Shown here piece after piece: positions 1-7,167 of a stretch of 9,152 nucleotides of DNA (its first letter is position 1; each line of letters begins with the position of its first letter). The stretch comes from an uncultured Clostridia bacterium (GTDB taxonomy: Bacteria; Bacillota; Clostridia; Lachnospirales; Bianqueaceae), in NCBI GenBank assembly GCA_937892735.1, contig CALBGL010000140.1, positions 1 to 9,152 of the forward strand, in the 5' to 3' direction. The position numbers and the translations under genes were made by a program. Under the pieces are notes generated by a model. That model was given only the letters and a program-made list of their open reading frames with translations. It ran no database searches and was not told the origin of the DNA.

Positions 1-247
1 CTAATGTGAAATCCGGGGGTTTTCTCATTGCTCTCCCCTAGAAATTGTTACATCGAACCCTGGACTAATGTGAAATCCGGGGGTTTTCTCATTGCTCTCC
101 CCTAGAAATTGTTACATCGAACCCTGGACTAATGTGAAATCCGGGGGTTTTCTCATTGCTCTCCCCTAGAAATTGTTACATCGAACCCTGGACTAATGTG
201 AAATCCGGGGGTTTTCTCATTGCTCTCCCCTAGAAATTGTTACATCG
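1..247. repeat. Tandem array of an identical 64-bp unit, 3.9 copies, open at left edge
   Basis: Copies run 1-64, 65-128, 129-192 and 193-247; the last stops at unit position 55. By eye they show no base differences. The period of 64 is not a multiple of three and the unit carries stop codons, so it does not encode a repeated peptide. Each unit contains an imperfect inverted repeat (AATGTGAAA at unit positions 3-11 against TTTCTCATT at 21-29, one mismatch) around a G-rich loop, and GGGG/CCCC runs that could pair instead. The array lies directly downstream of argD and would be transcribed at the end of the arg operon unless termination occurs first. A diverged partial fifth copy may reach the argD stop, since CCAATGAGAAATCTT at 256-270 resembles the start of the unit. 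There are no unique spacers, so it is not CRISPR. The array may continue beyond the window. Confidence 0.95.
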
Positions 248-266
248 CTCCCGAACCAATGAGAAA
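213..266 (-). other. Possible 3' stem-loop of the arg operon
   Basis: TTTCTCATTG at 213-222 is the perfect reverse complement of CAATGAGAAA at 257-266, giving a 10-bp stem with a 34-nt loop just past the argD stop codon. On the minus-strand transcript this would be the first hairpin after the operon. The stem is AT-rich and no clear U-run follows, so it is not a textbook intrinsic terminator. The proximal arm CAATGAGAAA recurs in every repeat unit on the transcript, so alternative pairings are possible. No better terminator for the operon is visible in the window. Confidence 0.4.
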
Positions 267-268
267 TC

Positions 269-1477
269 TTATTTCTGCACCGCTGCCATCGCCTCATCGA
301 GGATATCCATGCCGACATCAATCTCTTCTTTTTGAATGATCAACGGCGGCACCATCCGCAGTGCGGTATACCCCGCACCGATGACAAGCAATCCTCTCTT
401 CGCGGCTTCCAGACGAATTGCATTGACTAGGGATGTTTCGTTCAGAACGATTCCCTGCATCAGGCCCAGACCACGAACCTCCTGGATAAAATCATATTTT
501 TCCTGCAGCTTCTTGGCACGCTCCTGCAGATAAGCGCCCTGTTTCTGTGCGTTCACTAATAGATGCATTCTGTCGATCTCCGCCAGTACGGTAAGCCCTG
601 CCGTGGTGGACAGAAAGTTCCCGCCAAACGTTGCCGCATGGTCGCCGGGCCCAAAGGCTGAGGCACAGAAATCCTTTGCCATCATAGCGCCGATCGGCAT
701 ACCGCCGCCCAGTCCCTTAGCCAGTGCGATCACATCGGGCTCGATTCCGAAATGCTCGTACCCAAAGAGCGTTCCGGTACGGCCAATGCCGGTCTGCACC
801 TCATCCACCATCATCAGGATATCCAATTCAGAACAAAGCTTCCTAAGCTCCTGCATGAACGTGGGATCTGCGGGGATCACGCCGCCTTCGCCCTGTACAG
901 GCTCTACCAGGATTCCGCAGGTCTTCTCCCGGCTCGCCAGTGTGCGGACGGATTCAATATTATTATACTCCGCATAGACGATCTCCGGCAGCATGGGTCC
1001 CAGCCCTTTCTGATACTTGGTCTGTCCCGTGGCCGTAATCGCGCCGAAAGTTCTGCCGTGGAACGAATTTTTCATCGTGATGATCTGGCATTTCTCCGGG
1101 CCTCCCACCTGGCTGCCGTACTTTCTGGCCAATTTCAGCGCCGCCTCCGTCGCTTCCGTACCGCTATTACAGAAGAACACCTTATCCGCGCAGCTCCTCT
1201 CTACCAGCGCCTCCGCCAGCTTTACCTGGGGCTCGATCCAGTACAGATTCGAGGTATGAAACACGTTCTGCATCTGCGCATATAAATTGGATATCAGTGC
1301 CTCATTGCCGTATCCCAGGGAGTTCACCGCAATCCCTGCTACAAAATCCAGATATTTCTTGCCGTCCATATCATAGAGGTAGACTCCCTTCCCCTTCGTA
1401 AAGGCATAAGGAAATCGGGCGTATGTATTCATAACATACTGCTGCCCCTTCTCGATCAGCTCCTGCATAGACTCCAT
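269..1477 (-). CDS. argD: Acetylornithine aminotransferase, 402 aa
   Basis: PLP enzyme that converts N-acetylglutamate 5-semialdehyde to N-acetylornithine with glutamate as amino donor; cytoplasmic. Visible class-III aminotransferase motifs, in 402-aa numbering: NSGTEATEAALKLAR near 104-118 (phosphate-binding), NSFHGRTFGA near 137-146, VDEVQTGIGRTG near 224-235 with the Asp that holds the pyridine nitrogen, and ALAKGLGGGMPIG with the Schiff-base Lys near 254. Length is normal for the family. I chose the ATG at 1477. An in-frame GTG at 1492 gives five more residues but falls inside the ribosome site (GGAGG, 1485-1489), which is spaced 7 nt from the ATG. That site overlaps the last codons of argB and the gap to the argB stop is only 4 bp, which suggests translational coupling. 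It is the last gene of the operon. Some ArgD enzymes also serve lysine synthesis; this cannot be judged here. Confidence 0.96.
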   Translation of the reverse strand: MESMQELIEKGQQYVMNTYARFPYAFTKGKGVYLYDMDGKKYLDFVAGIAVNSLGYGNEALISNLYAQMQNVFHTSNLYWIEPQVKLAEALVERSCADKVFFCNSGTEATEAALKLARKYGSQVGGPEKCQIITMKNSFHGRTFGAITATGQTKYQKGLGPMLPEIVYAEYNNIESVRTLASREKTCGILVEPVQGEGGVIPADPTFMQELRKLCSELDILMMVDEVQTGIGRTGTLFGYEHFGIEPDVIALAKGLGGGMPIGAMMAKDFCASAFGPGDHAATFGGNFLSTTAGLTVLAEIDRMHLLVNAQKQGAYLQERAKKLQEKYDFIQEVRGLGLMQGIVLNETSLVNAIRLEAAKRGLLVIGAGYTALRMVPPLIIQKEEIDVGMDILDEAMAAVQK

Positions 1478-1481
1478 GTTC

Positions 1482-2354
1482 TTACCTCCCACTCTGATGA
1501 ATCAGCGTTCCGATACCTCGGGACGTGAAGAATTCCAACAGCAGGCAATGCTCGATACGGCCGTCCAGAATATGCACGTTCTGAACACCGCCCTCAATCG
1601 CTTCCAGGCAGCTCTTGACCTTGGGAATCATGCCGCCGCTGATGGTTCCGTCCGCGATCAAGCGTCTTGCCTCCTCCGGCTCCAATACGCTGATAAAGGA
1701 GTTCGGATCCTCCACATCCTTCAGGATCCCGGGCACATCGGTCATGAACACCAGTTTTTTGGCCTTGAGCGCCTTTGCGATATGAAGCGCCGCATAATCG
1801 GCGTTAATATTATAACTCTGCGCCTTTTCATCGGTTCCGATCGGCGCAATGACCGGCGTAAAGCCCGCGGACAACAAAGTGTCGATCAGATCTGTGTTTA
1901 CCCTAGTGATCTTGCCCACGTAGCCGATATCCTCTCCCTGCGGCATGTTTTTCTCACAGAGCATCGTATTGCCGTCCTTCCCCGTTAAACCAGCGGCTGA
2001 GATTCCCTGGTTCTCCAGCAGCTGGACAATGCTCTTATTCACCTTGCCCGCCAGTACCATCTCCGCGATCTCCACTGTCTCCTCGTCAGTGACACGCAGA
2101 CCATTCTTGAAAACACTCTCCTTGCCGACCGCCTTGAGCATCTGGTTGATCTCCGGACCGCCGCCATGAACAATGACTGGGCGCATACCGATCAGTTTCA
2201 TCAGCGCGATATCCTGCATGACGGCATATTTGATATGTTCATCCACCATAGCTGCTCCGCCATATTTGATCACTACGGTCTCCCCGCTGAATTCCTTGAT
2301 ATAGGGCAAAGCCTCCATCAGTATGTTGGCTTTATATGTATTCTCGTGTACCAT
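1482..2354 (-). CDS. argB: Acetylglutamate kinase, 290 aa, arginine-sensitive type by sequence
   Basis: Phosphorylates N-acetylglutamate with ATP, the second step to ornithine. Amino-acid-kinase fold motifs: VIKYGGAAM with the catalytic Lys at residue 30, HGGGPEIN at 63-70, GLRVTD with substrate-binding Arg 87, YNINADYAA at 181-189, and GGMIPK with Lys 245 near the C-terminus. The ~20 residues before the first strand (KANILMEALPYIKEF) form the extra N-terminal helix seen in hexameric, arginine-inhibited kinases such as those of Thermotoga and Pseudomonas; the short E. coli enzyme lacks it. The C-terminal LLLEFFTSRGIGTLI segment also fits the arginine-site type. End-product inhibition is therefore inferred. 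Starts at ATG 2354 behind a G-rich ribosome site (AAGGGGGG) that begins at the argJ stop, 13 bp away. Confidence 0.97.
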   Translation of the reverse strand: MVHENTYKANILMEALPYIKEFSGETVVIKYGGAAMVDEHIKYAVMQDIALMKLIGMRPVIVHGGGPEINQMLKAVGKESVFKNGLRVTDEETVEIAEMVLAGKVNKSIVQLLENQGISAAGLTGKDGNTMLCEKNMPQGEDIGYVGKITRVNTDLIDTLLSAGFTPVIAPIGTDEKAQSYNINADYAALHIAKALKAKKLVFMTDVPGILKDVEDPNSFISVLEPEEARRLIADGTISGGMIPKVKSCLEAIEGGVQNVHILDGRIEHCLLLEFFTSRGIGTLIHQSGR

Positions 2355-2367
2355 CTATCTTCCCCCC

Positions 2368-3591
2368 TTAGCTCCTGTAGTCTCCGTTGATTCGGACATA
2401 CTCATAGGTCAGATCACTGCCCCAGGCGGTGGCACTGCCCTCGCCCTGGAACAACTCCGCCAGCACGGTCACTTCCCGCTCTGCCAGAATCTTGGCGGCC
2501 TTATCCTCATCAAATTCGATGGGGGTTCCGTGGTCCATCAGTTGAATGGATCCGGCCGCGCTGGTAAAGGTAATGGAGACATTATTCGGATCAAAGGTCG
2601 CACCGGAATATCCGAGCGCGGCCAGCACACGTCCCCAGTTCGCGTCTTCTCCGAAGAAAGCGGTCTTCACCAGATTCGAGGTAATCACCGATTTTGCCAG
2701 CGTAACAGCATCTTCATTGCTATGAGCCCCTTTTACGACGACCTCAATCAACTTACTGGCGCCTTCGCCATCCCGCACCATATCCTTCGCCAGAGACAGC
2801 GTGACAGTGCGCAACGCCTCCCGAAACGCTTCGTAGTCCTCACCCTTTCCTATAATCTCCGGATTCTCTGCCAGTCCGTTGGCCATCACTAATGCCATAT
2901 CATTCGTCGAGGTATCTCCATCCACCGAGATCCGGTTAAAACTTTCCTGCACGCAGGAGAGAAGTGCCTCTTGCAATAGCTCCTTGCAGATCGCCGCATC
3001 CGTGGTGATGAATGCCAGCATCGTCGCCATGTTGGGGTGGATCATACCGGAGCCCTTGACCATACCGCCGATGTGCACAGCTTTGCCTCCCAACATGAAT
3101 TCCACGGCCGCCTGCTTCGGGACGGTATCCGTCGTCATGATCGCTGTCGCAGCCGCCAGCGCCGCCTCTTTCGAATCTCCCTGATTCTGCGTCAGAAGCT
3201 CCGTGCCGGAAAGCACTGCTTCCATGGGAAGCTGCGCGCCGATCACGCCAGTGGCAGCCGTCAGCACTGCCTCTGGTTCAATCCCCAGCGCTTTCGCCAT
3301 ATGCTCCGCCTCTGTCTGATTGTTCTTCCGTCCTTCCTCACCGGTACAGGCGTTCGCGCAGCCGCTGTTGGCCACAAACACCTGAATCGGATGTCCCGCC
3401 TTCACCAGCTCGCGGTTGCGCTGTACACAAAACGCCTTCACCAAGTTTGTCGTAAACACGCCGGCCGAGACCGCAGGAACCTGGCTGTACACCAGCGCCA
3501 TATCCTTTTTATTCTCTTTCTTAATCCCCGCCGCGACCCCTGCCGCGGTAAATCCCTTCGCGGCGCAGACGCCGCCTTCGATCTGAATCAA
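2368..3591 (-). CDS. argJ: Glutamate N-acetyltransferase / ornithine acetyltransferase, 407 aa
   Basis: Moves the acetyl group from N-acetylornithine to glutamate, releasing ornithine and recycling acetyl; bifunctional members also use acetyl-CoA for the first step. The precursor self-cleaves before a Thr. Here the site is KGSGMIHPNMATMLAF, with the nucleophile at Thr 190, giving an alpha chain of 1-189 and a beta chain of 190-407. Other family motifs are TGVIG near 114-118, DGDTSTND at 224-231 and WGRVLAALGYSGA near 319-331. The C-terminal INGDYRS resembles the conserved tail. The start is TTG at 3591, supported by AAGGAGG 8 nt upstream, which overlaps the argC stop; the reading frame has no better-placed ATG before the conserved N-terminus. 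Gap to argC is 13 bp. No argA-type synthase is in the window, so bifunctionality is plausible but cannot be read from sequence. Confidence 0.96.
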   Translation of the reverse strand: MIQIEGGVCAAKGFTAAGVAAGIKKENKKDMALVYSQVPAVSAGVFTTNLVKAFCVQRNRELVKAGHPIQVFVANSGCANACTGEEGRKNNQTEAEHMAKALGIEPEAVLTAATGVIGAQLPMEAVLSGTELLTQNQGDSKEAALAAATAIMTTDTVPKQAAVEFMLGGKAVHIGGMVKGSGMIHPNMATMLAFITTDAAICKELLQEALLSCVQESFNRISVDGDTSTNDMALVMANGLAENPEIIGKGEDYEAFREALRTVTLSLAKDMVRDGEGASKLIEVVVKGAHSNEDAVTLAKSVITSNLVKTAFFGEDANWGRVLAALGYSGATFDPNNVSITFTSAAGSIQLMDHGTPIEFDEDKAAKILAEREVTVLAELFQGEGSATAWGSDLTYEYVRINGDYRS

Positions 3592-3599
3592 CTCTTCTT

Positions 3600-3607
3600 C
3601 CTCCTTA
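3600..3607 (-). promoter_or_regulatory. Ribosome binding site that fixes the TTG start of argJ
   Basis: On the minus strand TAAGGAGG contains both the argC stop codon TAA (3605-3607) and a full Shine-Dalgarno core AGGAGG (3600-3605). It sits 8 nt before the TTG at 3591. Stop and ribosome site share bases, so a ribosome finishing argC would be well placed to re-initiate on argJ. Confidence 0.75.
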
Positions 3608-4651
3608 TGGAAACATGGGAACTTGACCGATCCCCAAATCTTCCGGTAAATCGAACATCAAATTCATATTCTGAATCGCCTGTCCTGCAGCGCCCTTCAC
3701 CAGGTTGTCGATGGCGCCGATGGCAATTACACGATTCGTTCTCTCGTCGATCTTCCAACCGATATCGCAGTAATTGGATCCCTTAACCCAACGGGTCTCC
3801 GGATAGGTATTCTGCGGCAACAGCCGGATAAAATGCTCCTTGCCGTAATACTCCTCATAGATCGTATGCAGATCTTCCCAACTATACTTCTCGGTCAATG
3901 TGGCGTAGCACACGGCCAGAATGCCCCGCTGCATGGGAACCAGATGGGGCGTGAAGGTCAGATACACAGGGATGCCCGCGCGATAGGAAAGCTGCTCCTC
4001 GATCTCCGGCGTATGACGATGGTTCCCCACGCCGTACGCCTTGATCGACTCGTTGACTTCCGCGAAATGATTGTCCAGCTTCACGCTTCGGCCCGCGCCG
4101 GACACGCCGGACTTCGCGTCAATGATGATCGAATCCAGCTGTACGGCTCCTTCCGCCACCAGCGGAGACAGCGTCAAGATGCTGCAGGTCGTATAGCATC
4201 CCGGATTTGCCACCAGACTTGTCTTGCGAATCGCGTCCCGATTCCATTCGCACAGGCCATAGACCGCCTGCGGCAGAATCTCCTTGCCTTCATGAGGCAC
4301 CTTATACCACTTCTCGTACACCGATACATCCTGCAGGCGAAAATCCGCGCCCAAGTCGATGACTTTGCACTTCTCTAAAATCTGTGCCGTCACCTTGGAG
4401 GAGGCCAGCCCATGCGGCAGCGCCAGGAAGATCACATCCGCCTTCTCTGCCAGCGGCTCTATGTCCTCCGGATCGCAAAGCACATCCTGAATTTCCCGAT
4501 AATTGGGGTAAACACCGCTATAGGGCTGACCCGCGTAACTATGAGACGCCAGAGATACGAGTTCTGCCTGCGGATGCTGGTACAAAAGCCGCACCAATTC
4601 TTCGCCCGCGTATCCTGTAGCGCCGATGATTCCTACTTTGATCTTTTCCAT
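3605..4651 (-). CDS. argC: N-acetyl-gamma-glutamyl-phosphate reductase, 348 aa
   Basis: NADPH-dependent reduction of N-acetylglutamyl phosphate to the semialdehyde, the third step to ornithine. The N-terminal nucleotide-binding fold shows KVGIIGATGYAGEELVRLL at residues 5-23. The catalytic Cys is residue 152 in NPGCYTT, the active-site His lies in GVGNHRHTPEI (207-217), and SGVSGAGR at 181-188 and GAAGQAIQN near 320-328 are typical of the family. Length matches ArgC of the ~345-aa type. ATG at 4651 follows AAGGAG with 5-nt spacing; the gap to the argF stop is 15 bp. Part of the five-gene operon, sharing its regulation. No missing key residue is seen. Confidence 0.97.
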   Translation of the reverse strand: MEKIKVGIIGATGYAGEELVRLLYQHPQAELVSLASHSYAGQPYSGVYPNYREIQDVLCDPEDIEPLAEKADVIFLALPHGLASSKVTAQILEKCKVIDLGADFRLQDVSVYEKWYKVPHEGKEILPQAVYGLCEWNRDAIRKTSLVANPGCYTTCSILTLSPLVAEGAVQLDSIIIDAKSGVSGAGRSVKLDNHFAEVNESIKAYGVGNHRHTPEIEEQLSYRAGIPVYLTFTPHLVPMQRGILAVCYATLTEKYSWEDLHTIYEEYYGKEHFIRLLPQNTYPETRWVKGSNYCDIGWKIDERTNRVIAIGAIDNLVKGAAGQAIQNMNLMFDLPEDLGIGQVPMFP

Positions 4652-4666
4652 GTCTTCTCCTTATCT

Positions 4667-5650
4667 TTACAAGGTGGCCGCCATGACCGCCTTGATCGTA
4701 TGCATTCTGTTCTCGGCTTCGTCAAAAACGACGGAGCACGGACTCTCGAATACCGCGTCTTCTACTTCCATCTCTGTGATGCCAAACTTATCTGCGATCT
4801 TCTGCCCAATCTGTGTACCCAGATCATGAAACGCCGGCAGACAATGCATGAAGATGGCCTGCGGGCCCGCCAACTCCATGAGTCTCGTTGTCACCTTATA
4901 AGGAGACAATGCTTCGATACGCTCTGCCCAGACCTCATCCGGCTCTCCCATGGAAACCCAAACATCCGTATACAGGATGTCCGCGCCCGCCACAGCTGCT
5001 TCTATGTCCTCCGTGAAGGTCAGCGTCGCACCGCTCTCCTTGGCCACGTTCTCGCAATAGGCAATCAGATTCACGTCTGGGAAATAGTCCTTATCGGTAC
5101 AGGCCACAAAGTGCATCCCCATTTTCGCACAAGCAATCATGATGGAATTCGCCATGTTGTAACGCGCGTCTCCCAGAAAGACCCACTTCTTACCGGCCAG
5201 ACTCCCCAGATGCTCCCGGATCGTCAGCATGTCGGCCAGAAGCTGAGTCGGATGGTACTCGTTCGTCAGCCCATTCCACACCGGCACATTCGAATACTCC
5301 GCCAGACACTCCACGATCTCCTGCCCGAATCCGCGATATTCGATGCCGTCATACATCCGGGACAATACGCGGGCGGTATCCGCGATGCTTTCCTTCTTGC
5401 CGATCTGGGATCCTGTTGGATCCAGATAAGTAGTATGCATGCCAAGATCATGGGCCGCAACCTCGAAAGCGCACCGGGTACGGGTGCTGGTTTTCTCAAA
5501 GATGAGTACGATATTCTTTCCTTTTAGTGTATCGTGGGGCATCCCTTCTTTTTTCTTCTTCTTCAGATCCGCCGCCAGGTCCAGCAAACCGGTGATCTCC
5601 TCCGCCGTAAAATCCTTCAGTGTCAGGAAATCTCTTCCCTTTAAATTCAT
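4667..5650 (-). CDS. argF: Ornithine carbamoyltransferase, 327 aa
   Basis: Joins ornithine and carbamoyl phosphate to give citrulline. The carbamoyl-phosphate loop STRTR is at 55-59 (inside FEKTSTRTRCAFEVA), HPTQ at 133-136, DVWVSMGE at 229-236, and the ornithine-binding HCLP with its Cys at 269-272. The C-terminal stretch VVFDEAENRMHTIKAVM is the pattern of the longer E. coli-like and ArcB-like enzymes. Sequence type alone would leave argF versus catabolic arcB open. The neighbours (argC, argJ, argB, argD, argG; no arcA or arcC) argue for the biosynthetic role. It is the first gene of the operon: ATG at 5650, with an AGAGGAGAG ribosome site about 10 nt upstream, behind an ARG-box-like site and promoter. 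Confidence 0.95.
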   Translation of the reverse strand: MNLKGRDFLTLKDFTAEEITGLLDLAADLKKKKKEGMPHDTLKGKNIVLIFEKTSTRTRCAFEVAAHDLGMHTTYLDPTGSQIGKKESIADTARVLSRMYDGIEYRGFGQEIVECLAEYSNVPVWNGLTNEYHPTQLLADMLTIREHLGSLAGKKWVFLGDARYNMANSIMIACAKMGMHFVACTDKDYFPDVNLIAYCENVAKESGATLTFTEDIEAAVAGADILYTDVWVSMGEPDEVWAERIEALSPYKVTTRLMELAGPQAIFMHCLPAFHDLGTQIGQKIADKFGITEMEVEDAVFESPCSVVFDEAENRMHTIKAVMAATL

Positions 5651-5668
5651 GCGAACCCACTCTCCTCT

Positions 5669-5686
5669 TTTGCATATTTATTCATT
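5669..5686. promoter_or_regulatory. ARG-box-like operator in the argF leader
   Basis: Read on the minus strand this is AATGAATAAATATGCAAA. It matches the Bacillus-type ArgR/AhrC ARG-box consensus as I recall it (CATGAATAAAAATKCAAR) at 16 of 18 positions, and on the plus strand has the TGNAT-N4-ATTCA palindromic shape. It lies between the predicted transcription start (about 5719) and the argF ribosome site, about 35-50 nt into the leader, where bound repressor could act as a roadblock. The arg-gene context makes ArgR control likely. The repressor gene is not in the window. Confidence 0.7.
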
Positions 5687-5698
5687 TTCGCTCTGATC

Positions 5699-5716
5699 CA
5701 TGCATAAGGAATCAGG
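5699..5716. promoter_or_regulatory. Second, weaker ARG-box-like site at the argF transcription start
   Basis: CATGCATAAGGAATCAGG on the plus strand agrees with the same consensus at 13 of 18 positions. It covers the first transcribed bases of the argF operon and lies 12 bp from the stronger box. ARG boxes often occur in pairs, usually closer together, so this is suggestive rather than firm. Confidence 0.4.
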
Positions 5717-5725
5717 CGTGTTCTT

Positions 5726-5754
5726 ATTCTACATCATGGCCACAAACTTTTCAA
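5726..5754 (-). promoter_or_regulatory. Sigma-A-type promoter of the argFCJBD operon
   Basis: On the minus strand, TTGAAA (5749-5754) and TAGAAT (5726-5731) are separated by exactly 17 bp. The predicted start is near 5719, giving a leader of about 70 nt. It is the only good promoter seen ahead of the operon, and no internal promoter is needed given the short gaps between genes. Its -35 lies 20 bp from the -35 of the divergent argG promoter. Confidence 0.7.
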
Positions 5755-5774
5755 GTACATTTTTAAAATTTCTC

Positions 5775-5803
5775 TTGCTTTTTTCCGGAAGCAGATGTAT
5801 AAT
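5775..5803 (+). promoter_or_regulatory. Sigma-A-type promoter of argG
   Basis: TTGCTT (5775-5780) and a perfect TATAAT (5798-5803) are spaced 17 bp apart. Transcription would start near 5810, giving a leader of about 55 nt. The sequence upstream of the -35 is AT-rich (TTTTTAAAATTT at 5760-5771) and could act as an UP element for one or both divergent promoters. Confidence 0.75.
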
Positions 5804-5811
5804 TATGCTTG
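5794..5811. promoter_or_regulatory. Weak ARG-box-like palindrome over the argG -10
   Basis: The 18 bases match the ARG-box consensus at 12 positions and centre on the 8-bp palindrome ATAATTAT (5799-5806). The site overlaps the argG -10 hexamer, where repressor binding would block polymerase. Because a -10 box is itself AT-rich, part of the match is expected by chance. Confidence 0.35.
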
Positions 5812-5864
5812 GTTGATGATTAAAACCATATTTTAGAGGATTTACATTTCTGGAGGAGATTGTG

Positions 5865-7076
5865 ATGGATAAGAAGATGAAGGTTGTACTGGCTTACTCG
5901 GGCGGCCTGGACACGACAGTAATCATTCCCTGGCTGAAGGAGAACTACAATTGTGATGTGATCGCTGCCTGCATTGACGTGGGACAGGGTAAGGAGACGG
6001 ATGGTCTGGAAGAGCGCGCTCTGAAGAGCGGCGCGTCCAAGTTCTATCTGAAGAACGTGACGGAAGAATTTATCACGGACTATATCTACCCCACGCTGAA
6101 GGCTGGCGCTGTCTATGAGAGCACCTACATGCTGGGCACTTCGATGGCACGTCCCCTGATTGCCAAGGTACTGGTAGATATCGCGTTGCAGGAAGGCGCT
6201 GACGCGATCTGCCACGGCTGTACCGGCAAGGGCAATGACCAGGTGCGTTTCGAGCTGACGATCAAGGCATTGGCGCCTCAGCTTCAGATCATCGCTCCCT
6301 GGAGAATCTGGGATATGCAGTCCCGTGAGGATGAGATGGCCTATTGTGAGGCTCACGGTGTAGAATGCCCGGTGAAGAAGGGCGACAGCTATAGCCGCGA
6401 CCGCAATATCTGGCACATCAGCCACGAGGGACTGGAGCTGGAAGACCCCGCCAACGCACCTAACTACGACAAGCTGCTGAAGCTGGGCGTAACCCCGCAG
6501 AAGGCGCCGGATGAATCCACCGAAATCACACTGGATTTCGAGGAGGGCGTTCCTGTCGCGCTGAATGGCGAGAAGCTGGATCCTGTCGCGCTTCTGACGA
6601 AGCTGAATGAGCTGGGCGGCCAGAATGGGATCGGCATCGTCGATATCCTGGAGAACCGTGTGGTCGGCATGAAGTCCCGTGGTGTCTATGAGACGCCGGG
6701 CGGCACCATCATGTATAAGGCGCATGAGCAGCTGGAGCATATGGTACTGGATAAGCAGACCTATGCCTATAAGCAGCAGGTAGCGGTCAAGTTTGCGGAG
6801 CTGGTCTACTCCGGCGAATGGTTTACACCGTTGCGTGAGGCGCTGTCTGCGTTTGTGGACTCCACGCAGAAGGTTGTCACCGGACAGGTGAAACTGGTGC
6901 TTTACAAGGGCAACATCATTCCTGCCGGTACCACGTCTCCCTACTCTCTGTACAACGAGAGCATCGCCAGCTTCACGACCGGCGAGCTATATAATCACAA
7001 GGATGCGGAAGGCTTCATCAATCTGTTTGGATTGCCCATGAAGATCCGCGGCATGCTGAATCAAAAGCATCAGTAA
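5865..7076 (+). CDS. argG: Argininosuccinate synthase, 403 aa
   Basis: Condenses citrulline and aspartate with ATP to argininosuccinate, the next-to-last step of arginine synthesis. The PP-loop ATP site AYSGGLDTT is at residues 10-18. Other conserved blocks are HGCTGKGNDQVRFE near 117-130, SYSRDRNIWHISHEG near 175-189 and KSRGVYETPGG near 270-280. Length is normal. The frame allows a GTG start one codon earlier (5862), but ATG at 5865 follows GGAGG (5852-5856) at 8 nt and is preferred. argH, often the next gene, does not follow; a serine recombinase gene faces it instead. Divergent from the argF operon and probably co-regulated through the shared intergenic region. Confidence 0.97.
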   Translation: MDKKMKVVLAYSGGLDTTVIIPWLKENYNCDVIAACIDVGQGKETDGLEERALKSGASKFYLKNVTEEFITDYIYPTLKAGAVYESTYMLGTSMARPLIAKVLVDIALQEGADAICHGCTGKGNDQVRFELTIKALAPQLQIIAPWRIWDMQSREDEMAYCEAHGVECPVKKGDSYSRDRNIWHISHEGLELEDPANAPNYDKLLKLGVTPQKAPDESTEITLDFEEGVPVALNGEKLDPVALLTKLNELGGQNGIGIVDILENRVVGMKSRGVYETPGGTIMYKAHEQLEHMVLDKQTYAYKQQVAVKFAELVYSGEWFTPLREALSAFVDSTQKVVTGQVKLVLYKGNIIPAGTTSPYSLYNESIASFTTGELYNHKDAEGFINLFGLPMKIRGMLNQKHQ

Positions 7077-7167
7077 TCTGAATAGAGGAACTGCAAAATA
7101 TCGTGACATTCTCCTCTGTCTGAAGAGGCGAGAGAGAAAGGTGCCTCCCGATAAGAAAACATCGTGG

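Noticed and set aside
1..247. Tandem repeats as a CRISPR array
   Set aside because: All 64 bases of each period are repeated; there are no unique spacers and no cas genes.
1..247. Tandem repeats as integron attC sites
   Set aside because: No RYYYAAC/GTTRRRY core pair at the right positions, no cassettes and no tyrosine integrase in the window.
4412..5527. A 371-codon open frame on the plus strand opposite argC and argF
   Set aside because: Shadow of two well-supported genes on the other strand; the translation is rich in His, Arg and Gln with no family motif, and it crosses a gene boundary.
5651..5719. T-box or other riboswitch in the argF leader
   Set aside because: The leader is only about 70 nt and I see no T-box motif or terminator/antiterminator pair.
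5816..5836. Six-codon frame (MIKTIF) in the argG leader
   Set aside because: No ribosome site, no arginine codons, and not linked to the argG start.
5820..6740. A 306-codon open frame on the minus strand opposite argG
   Set aside because: It mirrors the argG coding sequence, has no recognisable domain or ribosome site, and arises from the GC-biased third positions of argG.
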